From JBJEFI01 sp051873875 (GTDB taxonomy: Bacteria > Bacillota > Bacilli > Bacillales > Bacillaceae_G): a stretch of 64,000 nt of DNA. Positions 1 through 8,713 of the stretch are shown here, piece after piece (within the stretch, counting starts at the first letter, position 1; each line of letters begins with the position of its first letter). Both the position numbers and the translations under genes were made by a program. The stretch spans positions 1 to 64,000 of the forward strand of contig JBJEFI010000079.1 in NCBI GenBank assembly GCA_051873875.1, read 5' to 3'. Below the pieces are notes generated by a model that was given only the letters and a program-made list of their open reading frames with translations, was not told the origin of the DNA and did not search any database.

Positions 1-515
1 ACTGTTTCTGGATCAAGGGCGGAAGTTGGCTCGTCAAACAACATGACTTTCGGTTCCATTGCTAATGCTCTCGCAATGGCAATTCGTTGTTTTTGTCCAC
101 CCGATAAATTATCTGGGTATTCATCTGCCTTATCCTCTAAACCTACTTTTCTTAACAGCTCATAGGCTTTTTCCTTATTACTTTGAAGCGATTTCTTTTT
201 TACAATCTTTGGTGCTAACATAATGTTTTCTAATACTGTTTTATGAGGAAAGAGGTGAAAATGTTGAAAAACCATCCCTACTTCTTCTCTTAATTTATTT
301 ATATTTACTTTTTTATCATTTAAATCAACTTGATTAATAAACAAATGTCCTTGTTCAAATGTTTCTAATCCATTCATACAACGTAGTAAAGTGGATTTGC
401 CAGAACCTGATGGACCAATGATAACAACTACTTCTTTTTCTTTAATTTTTAGCGATATGCTCTTTAGTACTTCCAGTTTTCCGAAGGACTTTTTTAGATT
501 TTCTACTGTAATCAT
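1..515 (-). CDS. Polar amino-acid ABC transporter ATPase (partial, C-terminus off window)
   Basis: This is the ATP-binding subunit of an amino-acid importer. Translating the minus strand from ATG at 515 gives MITVENLKKSFGKLEVLKS, then Walker A (GPSGSGKST), the Q-loop (GMVFQHFHLFPH), the signature LSGGQKQR and Walker B (VMLFDEPTSALDPE), where the window ends. The order and spacing are those of the GlnQ/ArtM type of polar amino-acid ATPases. About 170 of the usual 240 residues are present. Its start lies 74 nt inside the end of the upstream permease, so the two are translationally linked. It is the third gene of a binding protein-permease-ATPase operon read right to left. Confidence 0.93.
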   Translation of the reverse strand, partial: MITVENLKKSFGKLEVLKSISLKIKEKEVVVIIGPSGSGKSTLLRCMNGLETFEQGHLFINQVDLNDKKVNINKLREEVGMVFQHFHLFPHKTVLENIMLAPKIVKKKSLQSNKEKAYELLRKVGLEDKADEYPDNLSGGQKQRIAIARALAMEPKVMLFDEPTSALDPET

Positions 516-1164
516 TGTCTAACCTCTTCTCTAACCATTTTAATAACAAGGACAAAGTTAATGTTAACAATAAATAAATAAGCGCAATTGTTAAATATGG
601 CTCCCATACTCGATAATATTGTGCCACCGCTGCACGTCCCCAATATGTTAATTCTTGTCCGGCAATAACTGCTATCAAGGAAGTTTCTTTTAAAAGAACT
701 ATAAATTCATTTCCTAGCGCTGGAATCATCCGCTTAAACGCTTGTGGAATAATAATATAGCGCATTGCCTGCATGTTTGTCATTCCTAAGGAACGAGCAG
801 CCTCTGTTTGCCCTTTATCAATTGATTGAATCCCCGCCCTGAAAATCTCGGCAATATAAGCAGCTGCATTTAGCGATAACGTTGCAACCCCTGACCAAAA
901 CGGCGTTGTCACACCAAATACAAACGGCATCAATCCGAAATGAATTAAAAATAACTGTACTAAAACTGGCGTTCCTCGAAAAAAATTAATGTACATTACA
1001 AACGGAAAGGACACGAACGGATTTTTCACTAATTTTCCAATACCAATCAATAATCCAAGTATTGTTCCAATGAAAATACTAATAACGGTAATTTGTAATG
1101 TTGCAATGACTCCTTTTCCAAAGTAAGGCAAGTATTCTTGTATAATTGAAAACTGAAAATCCAT
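442..1164 (-). CDS. Polar amino-acid ABC transporter permease
   Basis: Inner-membrane subunit of the amino-acid importer, HisM/GlnP type. It has several hydrophobic segments and the EAA-type cytoplasmic loop (EAARSLGMTNMQAMRYIIIPQA) that docks the ATPase, seen at roughly residues 126-147. I chose ATG at 1164 because AAAGGAG sits nine bases upstream. The longer frame would need a TTG at 1185 with no ribosome site. The charged C-terminal tail overlaps the ATPase start by 74 nt. Substrate cannot be read from sequence; arginine, glutamine or cystine are typical for this family. Confidence 0.92.
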   Translation of the reverse strand: MDFQFSIIQEYLPYFGKGVIATLQITVISIFIGTILGLLIGIGKLVKNPFVSFPFVMYINFFRGTPVLVQLFLIHFGLMPFVFGVTTPFWSGVATLSLNAAAYIAEIFRAGIQSIDKGQTEAARSLGMTNMQAMRYIIIPQAFKRMIPALGNEFIVLLKETSLIAVIAGQELTYWGRAAVAQYYRVWEPYLTIALIYLLLTLTLSLLLKWLEKRLDNDYSRKSKKVLRKTGSTKEHIAKN

Positions 1165-1216
1165 CTTCAAAGTCTCCTTTACCAAAGGTTATTAGGAAGG
1201 TATGTACCTTCCCTTA

Positions 1217-2032
1217 TTACCATTCTTCTTTTAGATTTTCAATATTTGGTTCCTTTTCAAACCATTTTTTATAAATTTCAGCATACTTGCCATTTTCAAC
1301 GATTGCTTTAATTCCTTTATCTACTTGTTCTTTATACTTTGTTCCTTTTACCATCAAAATGCCGTAATATTCAGCAGGAAAACTAGCTGCATCATCAATG
1401 GCAACCATTTTGTCATTTGGATTCATTTTTACATAATATTGGGCTACCCCATTGTCACAAACAACAGCATCTACTTCTCCATTTTTTAGTGCCATAATTG
1501 CTAATACGTTTGATTCGAATTTTGCCACTTTTTTACTGTCCTTTCCAAATGTATCAGTCATAATCATATCAGCTGTTGTTCCACTTTGAACGGCAATTTT
1601 CTTTACACCTTTTAAATCAGCTGCTGTCTTAACGGTTGAACCTTCTTTTACCATAATCATATTGCGTGATTCATAATAAGCATTTGAAAAATCATATGTT
1701 TTCTGTCTATCTTCATCAATGGTAATCGACGAAATACCCATTTCTAATTGCTTAGAGCCTATTCCTGCAAAGATTGGGTCCCATCCTGTATGTTTCAATT
1801 CATATTCTAATCCAGCTTCCTTCATAACAGCATCAAGGAAATCTGCATCAAAGCCAACGATTTTCCCTGCATCTAAATATTCAAATGGAGCATAGGCTGC
1901 ATCTGTTCCAATTTGTATGACTGCTTTCTTATCCCCATCTCCAGTTGCTGGTTTTTTCTCTTCTTTTCCACACCCGCTAACGATACCTAACGTAAGTAGT
2001 GCTGCTGCTATAATTCCGATTGTTTTTTTCAA
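1217..2032 (-). CDS. Amino-acid ABC transporter substrate-binding lipoprotein
   Basis: Extracellular solute-binding lipoprotein that delivers an amino acid to the permease encoded just downstream. The protein has a lipoprotein signal peptide ending in the lipobox GIVSGC, followed by a charged linker and a bacterial SBP family 3 fold (IGTDAAYAPFEYLD near the N-terminus and later VDAVVCDNGVAQYY). TTG at 2032 is preferred because AAGGGAG lies about nine bases upstream and it gives the usual MKKT signal start. ATG at 2041 directly abuts that site. A CodY-like box lies just upstream. Resembles arginine/glutamine binders, but the ligand is not assignable. Confidence 0.9.
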   Translation of the reverse strand: MKKTIGIIAAALLTLGIVSGCGKEEKKPATGDGDKKAVIQIGTDAAYAPFEYLDAGKIVGFDADFLDAVMKEAGLEYELKHTGWDPIFAGIGSKQLEMGISSITIDEDRQKTYDFSNAYYESRNMIMVKEGSTVKTAADLKGVKKIAVQSGTTADMIMTDTFGKDSKKVAKFESNVLAIMALKNGEVDAVVCDNGVAQYYVKMNPNDKMVAIDDAASFPAEYYGILMVKGTKYKEQVDKGIKAIVENGKYAEIYKKWFEKEPNIENLKEEW

Positions 2033-2053
2033 CCTCTCCATCTCCCTTATTTA

Positions 2054-2068
2054 AATTTTCTGAACATT
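2054..2068. promoter_or_regulatory. CodY-like box upstream of the amino-acid transporter
   Basis: The sequence AATTTTCTGAACATT matches the published CodY consensus AATTTTCWGAAAATT at 14 of 15 positions. It lies 13-22 bases before the possible start codons of the binding-protein gene, a position suited to repression when branched-chain amino acids and GTP are plentiful. Binding is inferred. Confidence 0.55.
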
Positions 2069-2082
2069 AAAAGTATTTAATT

Positions 2083-2100
2083 ATTATTATACATAATAAT
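2083..2100. repeat. 8-bp inverted repeat in the transporter promoter region
   Basis: ATTATTAT and ATAATAAT face each other across two bases in the upstream region of the transporter operon. On the minus strand it contains a TATAAT-like hexamer, so it may be the -10 region or an operator. Its all-AT composition makes chance possible. Confidence 0.3.
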
Positions 2101-2143
2101 TAAACAAGGTCTAGTGAATATTGTTGAAAAAAGTCTTTTTTTA

Positions 2144-2638
2144 TCATTTAACTAACTTTAATTGGTAATAATGAATGCTTAGCCACCTATTAAACTTATA
2201 CCCTACTTCCGATAAAGTCCCTCCATGCGTAAATCCAAACTTCTGATGAAGATATATACTACTCTCGTTTCCTTCTGTAATGACAGCAATCATTTGTTTA
2301 TGTCCTATCGTAATCGCTTCTTTAATAATGACTTGTAAAAGCTTTGTTGCAATACCTTTTCCACTATGTAACGGATGAATATAAACGGAATTTTCGACAG
2401 TATGGATATAGGCATCTTTTTCTTTAAATGGATTTAAACAACAATATCCAACAACTTCTCCTCCCACTTCTGCTACAAATAAAGGGTACAATGGATTCTC
2501 ATAACGCTTCGACCACTGAATCATTTCTTCCTTGCTCTTTTCCACTGTATCAAAAGTAGCTGTTGTATGTTTTACTGCCTCATTATAAATACATGTAATG
2601 GCATCAATATCTTCTTGTTTTGCTATTCGAATAATCAT
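2144..2638 (-). CDS. GNAT acetyltransferase, phosphinothricin acetyltransferase-like
   Basis: Predicted cytoplasmic N-acetyltransferase of about 164 residues. The N-terminus (IRIAKQEDIDAITCIYNEAV) and the acetyl-CoA loop (HSGKGIATKLL) match the PAT/YncA branch of the GNAT superfamily, whose members acetylate methionine sulfone, phosphinothricin or similar amino-acid analogues. Start ATG at 2638 has AGGAGTG upstream; the 13 extra residues of the longest frame are not supported. It stands alone, divergent from the Hsp20 gene. The true substrate is unknown. Confidence 0.85.
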   Translation of the reverse strand: MIIRIAKQEDIDAITCIYNEAVKHTTATFDTVEKSKEEMIQWSKRYENPLYPLFVAEVGGEVVGYCCLNPFKEKDAYIHTVENSVYIHPLHSGKGIATKLLQVIIKEAITIGHKQMIAVITEGNESSIYLHQKFGFTHGGTLSEVGYKFNRWLSIHYYQLKLVK

Positions 2639-2733
2639 TTTTTCACTCCTAATTGATAATTTATATGTACATAGCACCTTTTTATGGGCTAATCATATAT
2701 TAGTTGTTGAAATAGAAAAAATGGAGGGCGGTT

Positions 2734-3204
2734 ATGATGACAGAAAAAGAAGAAAAAGAAACTCAACCAGAAGGACCACAATTCAAAGGCTATCTTCAAA
2801 AAATGAATCAATATTTGGAAAACTCCCCAATCCGCGGGATGTTTGATGAAATGAATTCCTTCTTTGATCGCAACTTTTTCACAGTTATCCCTATCGATAT
2901 TTACGAAACAGAGAAAGATTTAGTTATTCGCGCTGATATTCCTGGTGTTCAAAAGAACCAAATTACAATCGATATTATGGGTGATGTATTAAAGCTTACC
3001 GTTACAAACGATATAACACAACAACAATTAGACGAGCAAATAAACTTTCATAAAAAAGAACGCTCTTACATGCACGCATCACGTACAGTAAAATTGCCAT
3101 ATCCAGTTGATCGAGACACTGCTCGAGCAAACTATCAAAATGGGATTTTAGAGATTAAAGCACCCCTTAACAAAGTAAAACTTCCGCCAATTGAAATTGA
3201 TTAA
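2734..3204 (+). CDS. Hsp20/alpha-crystallin small heat-shock protein
   Basis: Small ATP-independent chaperone of 156 residues. The alpha-crystallin domain runs from about residue 50 (PIDIYETEKDLVIRADIPGV) to the end and includes the A-x-x-x-NGILEI strand motif typical of the family. The start has GGAGGG upstream. No CIRCE or obvious CtsR operator is visible before it, so heat regulation cannot be read from sequence. It ends before a strong terminator at 3341. Confidence 0.92.
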   Translation: MMTEKEEKETQPEGPQFKGYLQKMNQYLENSPIRGMFDEMNSFFDRNFFTVIPIDIYETEKDLVIRADIPGVQKNQITIDIMGDVLKLTVTNDITQQQLDEQINFHKKERSYMHASRTVKLPYPVDRDTARANYQNGILEIKAPLNKVKLPPIEID

Positions 3205-3340
3205 CAAAAGGGAAAGCTTCCATCAACATTTCCCTTCAGCTCTCGCGAATAGATAGTATGATGAATTAGTTCCTTCCTAAAAACTTAAGATAGATTAAAA
3301 TCCCCAATAATAAAGTTAGTAAAACGAAATAAATCAAAAA

Positions 3341-3376
3341 GAGGAGTTGTGTGAGTAAAACAACTCCTCTTTTTTT
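3341..3376. terminator. Bidirectional terminator between hsp20 and the SCO1 gene
   Basis: GAGGAGTTGT pairs with ACAACTCCTC across a nine-base loop, followed by seven Ts on the plus strand and five Ts on the minus strand. It can end both convergent genes. Confidence 0.85.
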
Positions 3377-3404
3377 AGTAAATCCATTATAGGATTAAGT
3401 CTTC

Positions 3405-3977
3405 TTATTTTGTTAATGCTTCTAAATCTTTCATCATTTCGTCAAAAGGAACCTTTGTATATCCATTATAAGATTTTAATAACGTGTTTCCTTCTAATAT
3501 GTAAAAGGATGTTCCATGTATTACTTGGTCTTCTCCTTCTGGTTTTTCTACAATTGTTTTAAAATTATCTTTTGCGAACGTTTGAATAGAATCAAACGTA
3601 TAACCAGTTAGTAAATTCCAATTATTCATTTTTTCATCGTATTTTTTGGCAAATGCTTTTAATTTTTCAGGAGTATCTACATCTGGATCTACACTAAAGG
3701 AAACAAACTCCACATCTAAATCTTTTTCTTCCACCATTTTTTTCAATTTTGATAAATTGGCAGTCATTGGTGGACATACTGTATTACAGCTTGTAAAAAC
3801 AAAGTCTGCTACCCATATTTTATTTTTTAAATCTTTGCTACCAAATGTTTCTCCATCTTGATTAGTGTACGTGAAATTTTTCACCTCTAAGTTATATGCC
3901 CCTTCAATTTTAGGACCACATGCAGTTAAAATTATTGTTAATACCATCACAATTGCTAATATGTATCCTTTTTTCAT
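3405..3977 (-). CDS. SCO1/SenC family lipoprotein (copper chaperone for cytochrome oxidase)
   Basis: Membrane-anchored thioredoxin-fold protein that helps assemble the CuA centre of cytochrome c oxidase. The signal peptide ends in the lipobox ILTAC. The metal-binding motif is CNTVCPP (CxxxC) near residue 65, and the distal conserved histidine is in VIHGTSFYILE near residue 153. Length (190) is normal for the B. subtilis YpmQ type. It is separated from the upstream degV gene by a terminator, so is probably transcribed alone. Confidence 0.9.
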   Translation of the reverse strand: MKKGYILAIVMVLTIILTACGPKIEGAYNLEVKNFTYTNQDGETFGSKDLKNKIWVADFVFTSCNTVCPPMTANLSKLKKMVEEKDLDVEFVSFSVDPDVDTPEKLKAFAKKYDEKMNNWNLLTGYTFDSIQTFAKDNFKTIVEKPEGEDQVIHGTSFYILEGNTLLKSYNGYTKVPFDEMMKDLEALTK

Positions 3978-4100
3978 TCCCCCCGCTCCCTTCAGTTCTT
4001 ATTTTAACAAAGAGACTAGATGGAAGCGAACATTTATACTTAAGAAAATAACTGCTATAGATGCAGATATCTCTTCTAAAAATTCCATCCTCCAAACATA

Positions 4101-4128
4101 AAAAAAGCACTCTACACGAGTGCTTTTT
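4101..4128. terminator. Terminator downstream of degV
   Basis: AGCACTC and GAGTGCT pair across five bases, flanked by A and T runs on both sides. It follows the degV stop codon on the minus strand. Confidence 0.8.
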
Positions 4129-4133
4129 CATTA

Positions 4134-4979
4134 TTAATCTTCCCAATAATAAGAGAAGCCAATAGCACCAACACCAGTATGTGTACTTACAATTGGAGTT
4201 GTTATCTCAATTGTTGTATCCATAAAGCCTGTTGCTTCTTCTATTGATTTTTTTAACGATTCTGCTAACGGAATGGCATCGGCATGTGTAATACCAATCC
4301 CTTTAATTGTTTTCCCTTGTGTATCTTCAACAAGATGTTTTGTTAATATCTTAATAATTTGTCCTTTGCTTCTTGCTTTTGCAATTGGATTATACACACC
4401 ATCTGTTAAAGAGGCAATTGGTTTAATATTTAATAAAGAACCAAGGAAGGCTACACCTTTCCCCATTCTTCCGCCTTTTACAAGGTTATCTAGTTGATCT
4501 ACTACTACGAATAACGTTGTATTTTTTTTAATTTCATCTAATCGTTTTACAATTTCTTCAACTGTCGCTCCAGCTTCCGCCATTTTTGCAGCCTCTAATA
4601 CTTGGAAAGACAATCCTTTCGAAATATATTGAGAATCTACTACGGTAACATTTGTATTTACCATATTAGCTGCTGTTTGAGCTGTGCTATATGTACCGCT
4701 CATCCCACTCGTCATATGAATAGAGATAACATCATACCCTTGTTCTCCTAATTTTTCATATAAATCAACAAACCCACCTATTGGCGGTTGAGAAGTTTTT
4801 GGTAATTCTTCACTTTGTTGCATTTTAACTAAAAATTCTTCTGGTGTAATATCTACTCTATCCACATAGACAGTTCCATTAATCGTAATCGATAATGGCA
4901 TTACTTCAATATTATACTGCTCTAATATTTTTTCATCTAAATCCACCGTTGAATCAGTTACAATCTTAATTTTATTCAT
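4134..4979 (-). CDS. DegV family fatty-acid-binding protein
   Basis: Member of the DegV/FakB family, which binds a fatty acid and presents it to the kinase FakA for phospholipid synthesis. Evidence is the N-terminal signature IVTDSTVDL, the central SGMSGTYSTAQ motif and the late GGRMGKG and HTGVGAIGF motifs; length is about 281 residues. I chose ATG at 4979, which is six bases from GAGGCG; the ATG at 4985 touches that site. No kinase gene is nearby. Confidence 0.9.
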   Translation of the reverse strand: MNKIKIVTDSTVDLDEKILEQYNIEVMPLSITINGTVYVDRVDITPEEFLVKMQQSEELPKTSQPPIGGFVDLYEKLGEQGYDVISIHMTSGMSGTYSTAQTAANMVNTNVTVVDSQYISKGLSFQVLEAAKMAEAGATVEEIVKRLDEIKKNTTLFVVVDQLDNLVKGGRMGKGVAFLGSLLNIKPIASLTDGVYNPIAKARSKGQIIKILTKHLVEDTQGKTIKGIGITHADAIPLAESLKKSIEEATGFMDTTIEITTPIVSTHTGVGAIGFSYYWED

Positions 4980-5050
4980 CTGCATCGCCTCTTAACATAC
5001 TTCTTTTATTATTATTAGTATACTACAAAATAAAAAGTTTTTCCTAGTAG

Positions 5051-5776
5051 CTAACTCTCTATTTTTTCTTGCATTTTCAATTTTTTTCTAAAAACAAAAG
5101 CAGATAATGTCACACTTACTTCATATAATACAAGCAGGGGAATTATTACGATAAAATCTGAGATAAAATCTGGTGGTGTAATACATACTGCAATAACAAC
5201 TAAAACAAAATAAGCATAACGTCTTATTTTTCTTAAAAACACTGGATTCACAATTCCTAGACTCGTTAAAAACATAACCACTAATGGTAATTCAAATAAA
5301 AAGCCAAATGGAATTGTCATGCTAAAAACGAATGAAAAATAACGTTGCGTTGTAAACATTGTTTGAAATAAGTCATTTCCAAGTCCAATTAAAAATTTAA
5401 AAATCATTGGCATAATAACAAAATACCCAAAAGCTAACCCACCAATAAATAATAAAAATAAAAATGGAATGTACATTAGAGAAACTCGTTGCTCTTTTGG
5501 CGATAATGCAGGCTTAACAAATAACCATACTTGTAAAGAAGCAAGCGGAATCGTACCTGTTATTCCAACAATAGCTGCTAACATAAAATATAACCAAAGG
5601 ATATCACTTGGACCTAAAACTGCTAATTTCACATCTAAATCTTTTACTAAAAAGGCATAAATATCAGTTGCAAAGTATAAACCAACCCCTGTAAAAACAA
5701 TAAATGAAACTAGCGTAATAATGATTCGTTTTCTTAGTTCACTTAAATGCTCGACAATCGTCATTTCCTGTTGCAT
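5051..5776 (-). CDS. tatC: Sec-independent protein translocase TatC
   Basis: Multi-spanning membrane receptor of the twin-arginine translocase, which exports folded proteins. The N-terminus MTIVEHLSELRKRI is the hallmark TatC cytoplasmic motif, followed by about six transmembrane helices. The 241-residue length is usual. It is downstream of tatA on the same strand with an intervening hairpin, giving a minimal TatA-TatC pair of the Gram-positive type. GAGGT precedes the start. No obvious Tat substrate gene lies next to the pair. Confidence 0.95.
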   Translation of the reverse strand: MQQEMTIVEHLSELRKRIIITLVSFIVFTGVGLYFATDIYAFLVKDLDVKLAVLGPSDILWLYFMLAAIVGITGTIPLASLQVWLFVKPALSPKEQRVSLMYIPFLFLLFIGGLAFGYFVIMPMIFKFLIGLGNDLFQTMFTTQRYFSFVFSMTIPFGFLFELPLVVMFLTSLGIVNPVFLRKIRRYAYFVLVVIAVCITPPDFISDFIVIIPLLVLYEVSVTLSAFVFRKKLKMQEKIES

Positions 5777-5801
5777 ATGTACCTCAACCCCTTGTTGTTA
5801 A

Positions 5802-5842
5802 AAAAGCAAAGATGGATATCATTTGCTACCACCTTTGCTTTT
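5802..5842 (-). terminator. Hairpin with T-tract between tatA and tatC
   Basis: On the minus strand AAAGCAAAG (then GTGG) pairs with (CCAT then) CTTTGCTTT around a loop and is followed by a run of Ts. It sits within the presumed tatA-tatC operon, so it may set TatA above TatC by partial termination. Confidence 0.6.
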
Positions 5843-5848
5843 CATCCC

Positions 5849-6013
5849 CTATTTTTTCTCATCTTCTATATTTACGATATCTTTTGTCGATTTCTTAAAT
5901 TCACGTAGTGTTTCTCCAAATGCTCGTCCAATTTCCGGAAGTTTTTTTGGACCAAAAACTAATAGTGCTACGACTAATATCATGATTAATCCAGGAAACC
6001 CAATGTTTGGCAT
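5849..6013 (-). CDS. tatA: Twin-arginine translocase subunit TatA
   Basis: Small pore-forming subunit of the Tat system, 54 residues. It shows one N-terminal transmembrane helix (GLIMILVVALLVFG), the FGPKKLPE hinge and an amphipathic helix (IGRAFGETLREFKKS), the standard TatA layout. ATG at 6013 is preceded by GAGAGGTAATT; the 26 extra residues of the longest frame have no support. It is upstream of tatC and probably co-transcribed. Confidence 0.95.
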   Translation of the reverse strand: MPNIGFPGLIMILVVALLVFGPKKLPEIGRAFGETLREFKKSTKDIVNIEDEKK

Positions 6014-6359
6014 AATTACCTCTCCCCTATTGTTTTCTCTTACATATACCAGCAATCTTATTTTGTCAAAGAAAATTTCATTCGTCAACAAAACAAGCCT
6101 GAAATAATCACAAAAATGCGTAAATTTATTTCGACATAATTATCATTCATAATCCCTCTTTTGCTTTATCTACAGGAAGAAATGAAAATATGAAATAAGC
6201 AAAATCACTTGTTATAGAAAGGGGATTGTATCTCCTTTTAACCATCGTTTACACTCGCCAGTTTAAGACTTAACAAAAACAACGAGGGTTAGTAGGAGAT
6301 ATGAGTTCGTACAAATCTAATTCAATCAATTAATAGTCATACATGCTTGAAATAGTTCC
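6014..6359. other. Intergenic region between plsC and tatA
   Basis: About 350 bases without a supported gene. On the minus strand near 6040-6070 there is TTGACA followed 17 bases later by TATGTA, a plausible but weak promoter for tatA. No clear terminator follows plsC. Only peptides of about 10-20 codons are open. Confidence 0.5.
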
Positions 6360-7082
6360 TTATAGGGCATCTATTATTTGCTGACGTACTTGTTCCGCTA
6401 ACACTTTTCCATCAACTTTCTCTTCTGGATTCAAATAAATCGGTTTTAAAATTGTTAATGTTACATGCGCTGGTTTTACACGATTATTATTTGCTTCTAG
6501 CAGCTTATATGTGCCATTAATGGCAATCGGCACAATCGGAACACCTGATTTTGTTGCTAGCGTTAAACTACCTGCCTTAAACTCATCAACCGGTCCACCC
6601 TTGCTACGTGTTCCCTCTGGGAAAATAACCATATTGTAACCGTTTTTTAAATTTTCAATTCCCTCTTTAATTGCCTTAAGAGATTGACGACGATCACTTC
6701 GATCCATAAATACACAATACATTTCTCTCATCCATGTGCGGGCAATTGGGATTTTTTTCACTTCCATTTTTGAAATAAACCCAATCATTCTTGGTAAATA
6801 TCCCAGTAGTAATGGAATATCAAAATTACTTTGGTGGTTCCCTACAAATAAAACATTTTGGTCTTTCGGTAAATTTTCAATTCCCTTTACTTCTACCGTA
6901 GCTCCAGCTGCTTCCATAATTGTTTTTCCAAATTTTTCTGTTGAATAAAAAACCGCTTTTTTATGGTCTTCAACAAGTCCTTGTTCACGCATTTTTTCAG
7001 CCTTTTTTAAACGGCCTGTTGATAATACTGCGTACATTACTGCACGAACACCTGTATAAATCGTTCTAATCATCATTTTCAC
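6360..7082 (-). CDS. plsC: 1-acyl-sn-glycerol-3-phosphate acyltransferase
   Basis: Membrane-associated acyltransferase that adds the second acyl chain in phosphatidic acid synthesis. The catalytic HX4D motif is NHQSNFD, and the substrate motif is FPEGTRS, both in PlsC order within 240 residues. The frame begins at GTG 7082, which overlaps the dfrA stop in a GTGA; an in-frame ATG at 7076 is an equally good start. Coupled to dfrA and thyA upstream, which links it by position, not function, to folate genes. Confidence 0.9.
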   Translation of the reverse strand: MKMMIRTIYTGVRAVMYAVLSTGRLKKAEKMREQGLVEDHKKAVFYSTEKFGKTIMEAAGATVEVKGIENLPKDQNVLFVGNHQSNFDIPLLLGYLPRMIGFISKMEVKKIPIARTWMREMYCVFMDRSDRRQSLKAIKEGIENLKNGYNMVIFPEGTRSKGGPVDEFKAGSLTLATKSGVPIVPIAINGTYKLLEANNNRVKPAHVTLTILKPIYLNPEEKVDGKVLAEQVRQQIIDAL

Positions 7083-7573
7083 CTGTTTAAATTATTTTTT
7101 CGATCATATACACAAAATGTATATGGGTATTCATTTTTTTCATCACTATCATGATATTCTTCACTTATCAGTACCCACTCAGAATCTTCAATCGGTGAGA
7201 AATATGTATCAGCTGTAAAATCCCCATGAATCTTCGTGATATATAATTTTTTCGTATAAGCCAGCAATTCTTTAAATATTTCTGCTCCACCAATTACAAA
7301 TACTTCTTCATCTGTATGGGCATATGCTTTAATCTCTTCTAAAGAATGAATTACTGTTATTCTTTCATCTGAAAAATTATTTCTTGTTAAAACTACATTT
7401 TTACGATTTGGTAATGGGCGACCAATGGATTCATATGTTTTACGCCCCATTACGATTGTATGTCCTGTTGTTACTTTTTTAAAATAAGCTAAATCCGCCG
7501 GCATTGACCAAGGTAATTGATTATTTACACCTATCTCACCGTTATTTCCCATTGCAACAATGATTGAAAGCAT
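7079..7573 (-). CDS. dfrA: Dihydrofolate reductase
   Basis: Reduces dihydrofolate to tetrahydrofolate with NADPH. The N-terminus MLSIIVAMGNNGEIG, the LPW...PADL segment with catalytic Asp27, the MGRKTYESIG cofactor motif and VIGGAEIF are all present; length is 164. ATG at 7573 has AAGGAGGAG upstream. It lies directly after thyA, whose reaction produces dihydrofolate, so the pair closes the thymidylate cycle. Confidence 0.96.
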   Translation of the reverse strand: MLSIIVAMGNNGEIGVNNQLPWSMPADLAYFKKVTTGHTIVMGRKTYESIGRPLPNRKNVVLTRNNFSDERITVIHSLEEIKAYAHTDEEVFVIGGAEIFKELLAYTKKLYITKIHGDFTADTYFSPIEDSEWVLISEEYHDSDEKNEYPYTFCVYDRKNNLNR

Positions 7574-7586
7574 TGACAACTCCTCC

Positions 7587-8543
7587 TTATACTGCAACCG
7601 GTGCTTTAATAGTAGGATGTGGATCGTAATCTTGTAACTCTATATCTTCTAATTCAAAATCAAAAATACTTTTCTTCTCTTTGTTTAATGTGATTGTTGG
7701 TAATGCTCTTGGTTCACGATTCATCTGTGTCTTGATTTGTTCTAGATGATTACTATAAATATGCACATCTGCACCTGAATAAATTAAATCGCCAACTTCT
7801 AAGCCGCATTCGTGGGCAATTAAATGAGTTAATAAGGCATAAGATGCAATATTAAACGGTAGCCCTAAGAAGACATCATTCGAACGCATCGTAAACATAC
7901 AGCTTAATTTTCCTTCTAACACATAAAACTGAAACGTATAATGACATGGCGGCAATTGTTGATTGTCTAATTCAGATGCACTCCAAGCAGAACATACTAA
8001 ACGTCTTGAGTTTGGATTACGTTTGATTTCATCAATAATGTATTGAATTTGATCGTAGGTCTTTCCATCCGCACCAGCCCAGCTTCGCCACTGCTTTCCA
8101 TACACATTTCCTAAATCACCATATACTTTTGCAAACTCATCATCGTTCAATACTTTTTCTTGATACAATTTCATTTGTTCTTCATACACACGATTGAAGG
8201 CTTCATCTGATTGAGCACGTAATCCAAAGTTAGTCATATCAGGGCCATTATAATCTTCTGATTCTACCCATTTTTGAAAACCCCATTCATCCCATATATG
8301 ATTATTATGCTCAAGTAAATAACGTAAGTTTGTATCTCCTTTTAAAAACCATAACAATTCACTTGCTACAAGACGAAATGGAACACGTTTTGTCGTCAAT
8401 AAAGGAAAGCCTTCACTTAAATCAAAACGCATTTGATACCCAAATACACTGATTGTTCCTGTGCCAGTACGATCTTCTTTTTTGATACCATTATCTAATA
8501 TGTATTGACATAACGCCAAATAATTTTTATCAACTGAATTCAT
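7587..8543 (-). CDS. thyA: Thymidylate synthase ThyA
   Basis: Methylates dUMP to dTMP using methylene-tetrahydrofolate. The active-site cysteine is in LPPCHYTFQFY near residue 200. The folate/dUMP loops (EDRTGTGT near residue 23, and RSNDVFLGLPFNIASY) are intact. At 318 residues it is the longer ThyA form with an insert of about 50 residues after residue 90, compared with the 264-residue enzyme. First gene of thyA-dfrA-plsC; GGGG lies upstream of the start. Confidence 0.97.
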   Translation of the reverse strand: MNSVDKNYLALCQYILDNGIKKEDRTGTGTISVFGYQMRFDLSEGFPLLTTKRVPFRLVASELLWFLKGDTNLRYLLEHNNHIWDEWGFQKWVESEDYNGPDMTNFGLRAQSDEAFNRVYEEQMKLYQEKVLNDDEFAKVYGDLGNVYGKQWRSWAGADGKTYDQIQYIIDEIKRNPNSRRLVCSAWSASELDNQQLPPCHYTFQFYVLEGKLSCMFTMRSNDVFLGLPFNIASYALLTHLIAHECGLEVGDLIYSGADVHIYSNHLEQIKTQMNREPRALPTITLNKEKKSIFDFELEDIELQDYDPHPTIKAPVAV

Positions 8544-8689
8544 GATAATCCCCTACTTTTCGATAATTTCCTTCTTACTATACCATACTTGAAGATTGTT
8601 ATTAATGAAAAAATAATTCTTTTATAAAGGAAGATAGCGCAAGTGATTAAGAAAAACAATCATTTTTATGCTTATATTCATACAAAAAA

Positions 8690-8713
8690 ACTGACCTTTA
8701 AAACAAGGTCAGT
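8690..8713 (-). terminator. Terminator downstream of argS
   Basis: On the minus strand ACTGACCTT pairs with AAGGTCAGT across a six-base loop, then seven Ts follow. It lies about 160 bases after the argS stop. Confidence 0.85.

Noticed and set aside
3266..3337. 23-codon hydrophobic minus-strand ORF after the SCO1 gene
   Set aside because: It has no ribosome site, and its start abuts the terminator at 3341, which would cut the transcript.
4101..4128. CIRCE-like element AGCACTC/GAGTGCT
   Set aside because: Arms resemble the HrcA operator, but the spacer is five bases instead of nine, and it lies after degV with A/T runs, so it is a terminator.
3910..4146. 78-codon minus-strand frame between SCO1 and degV
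   Set aside because: Overlaps the SCO1 start in another frame and runs through the degV terminator; no homology seen.
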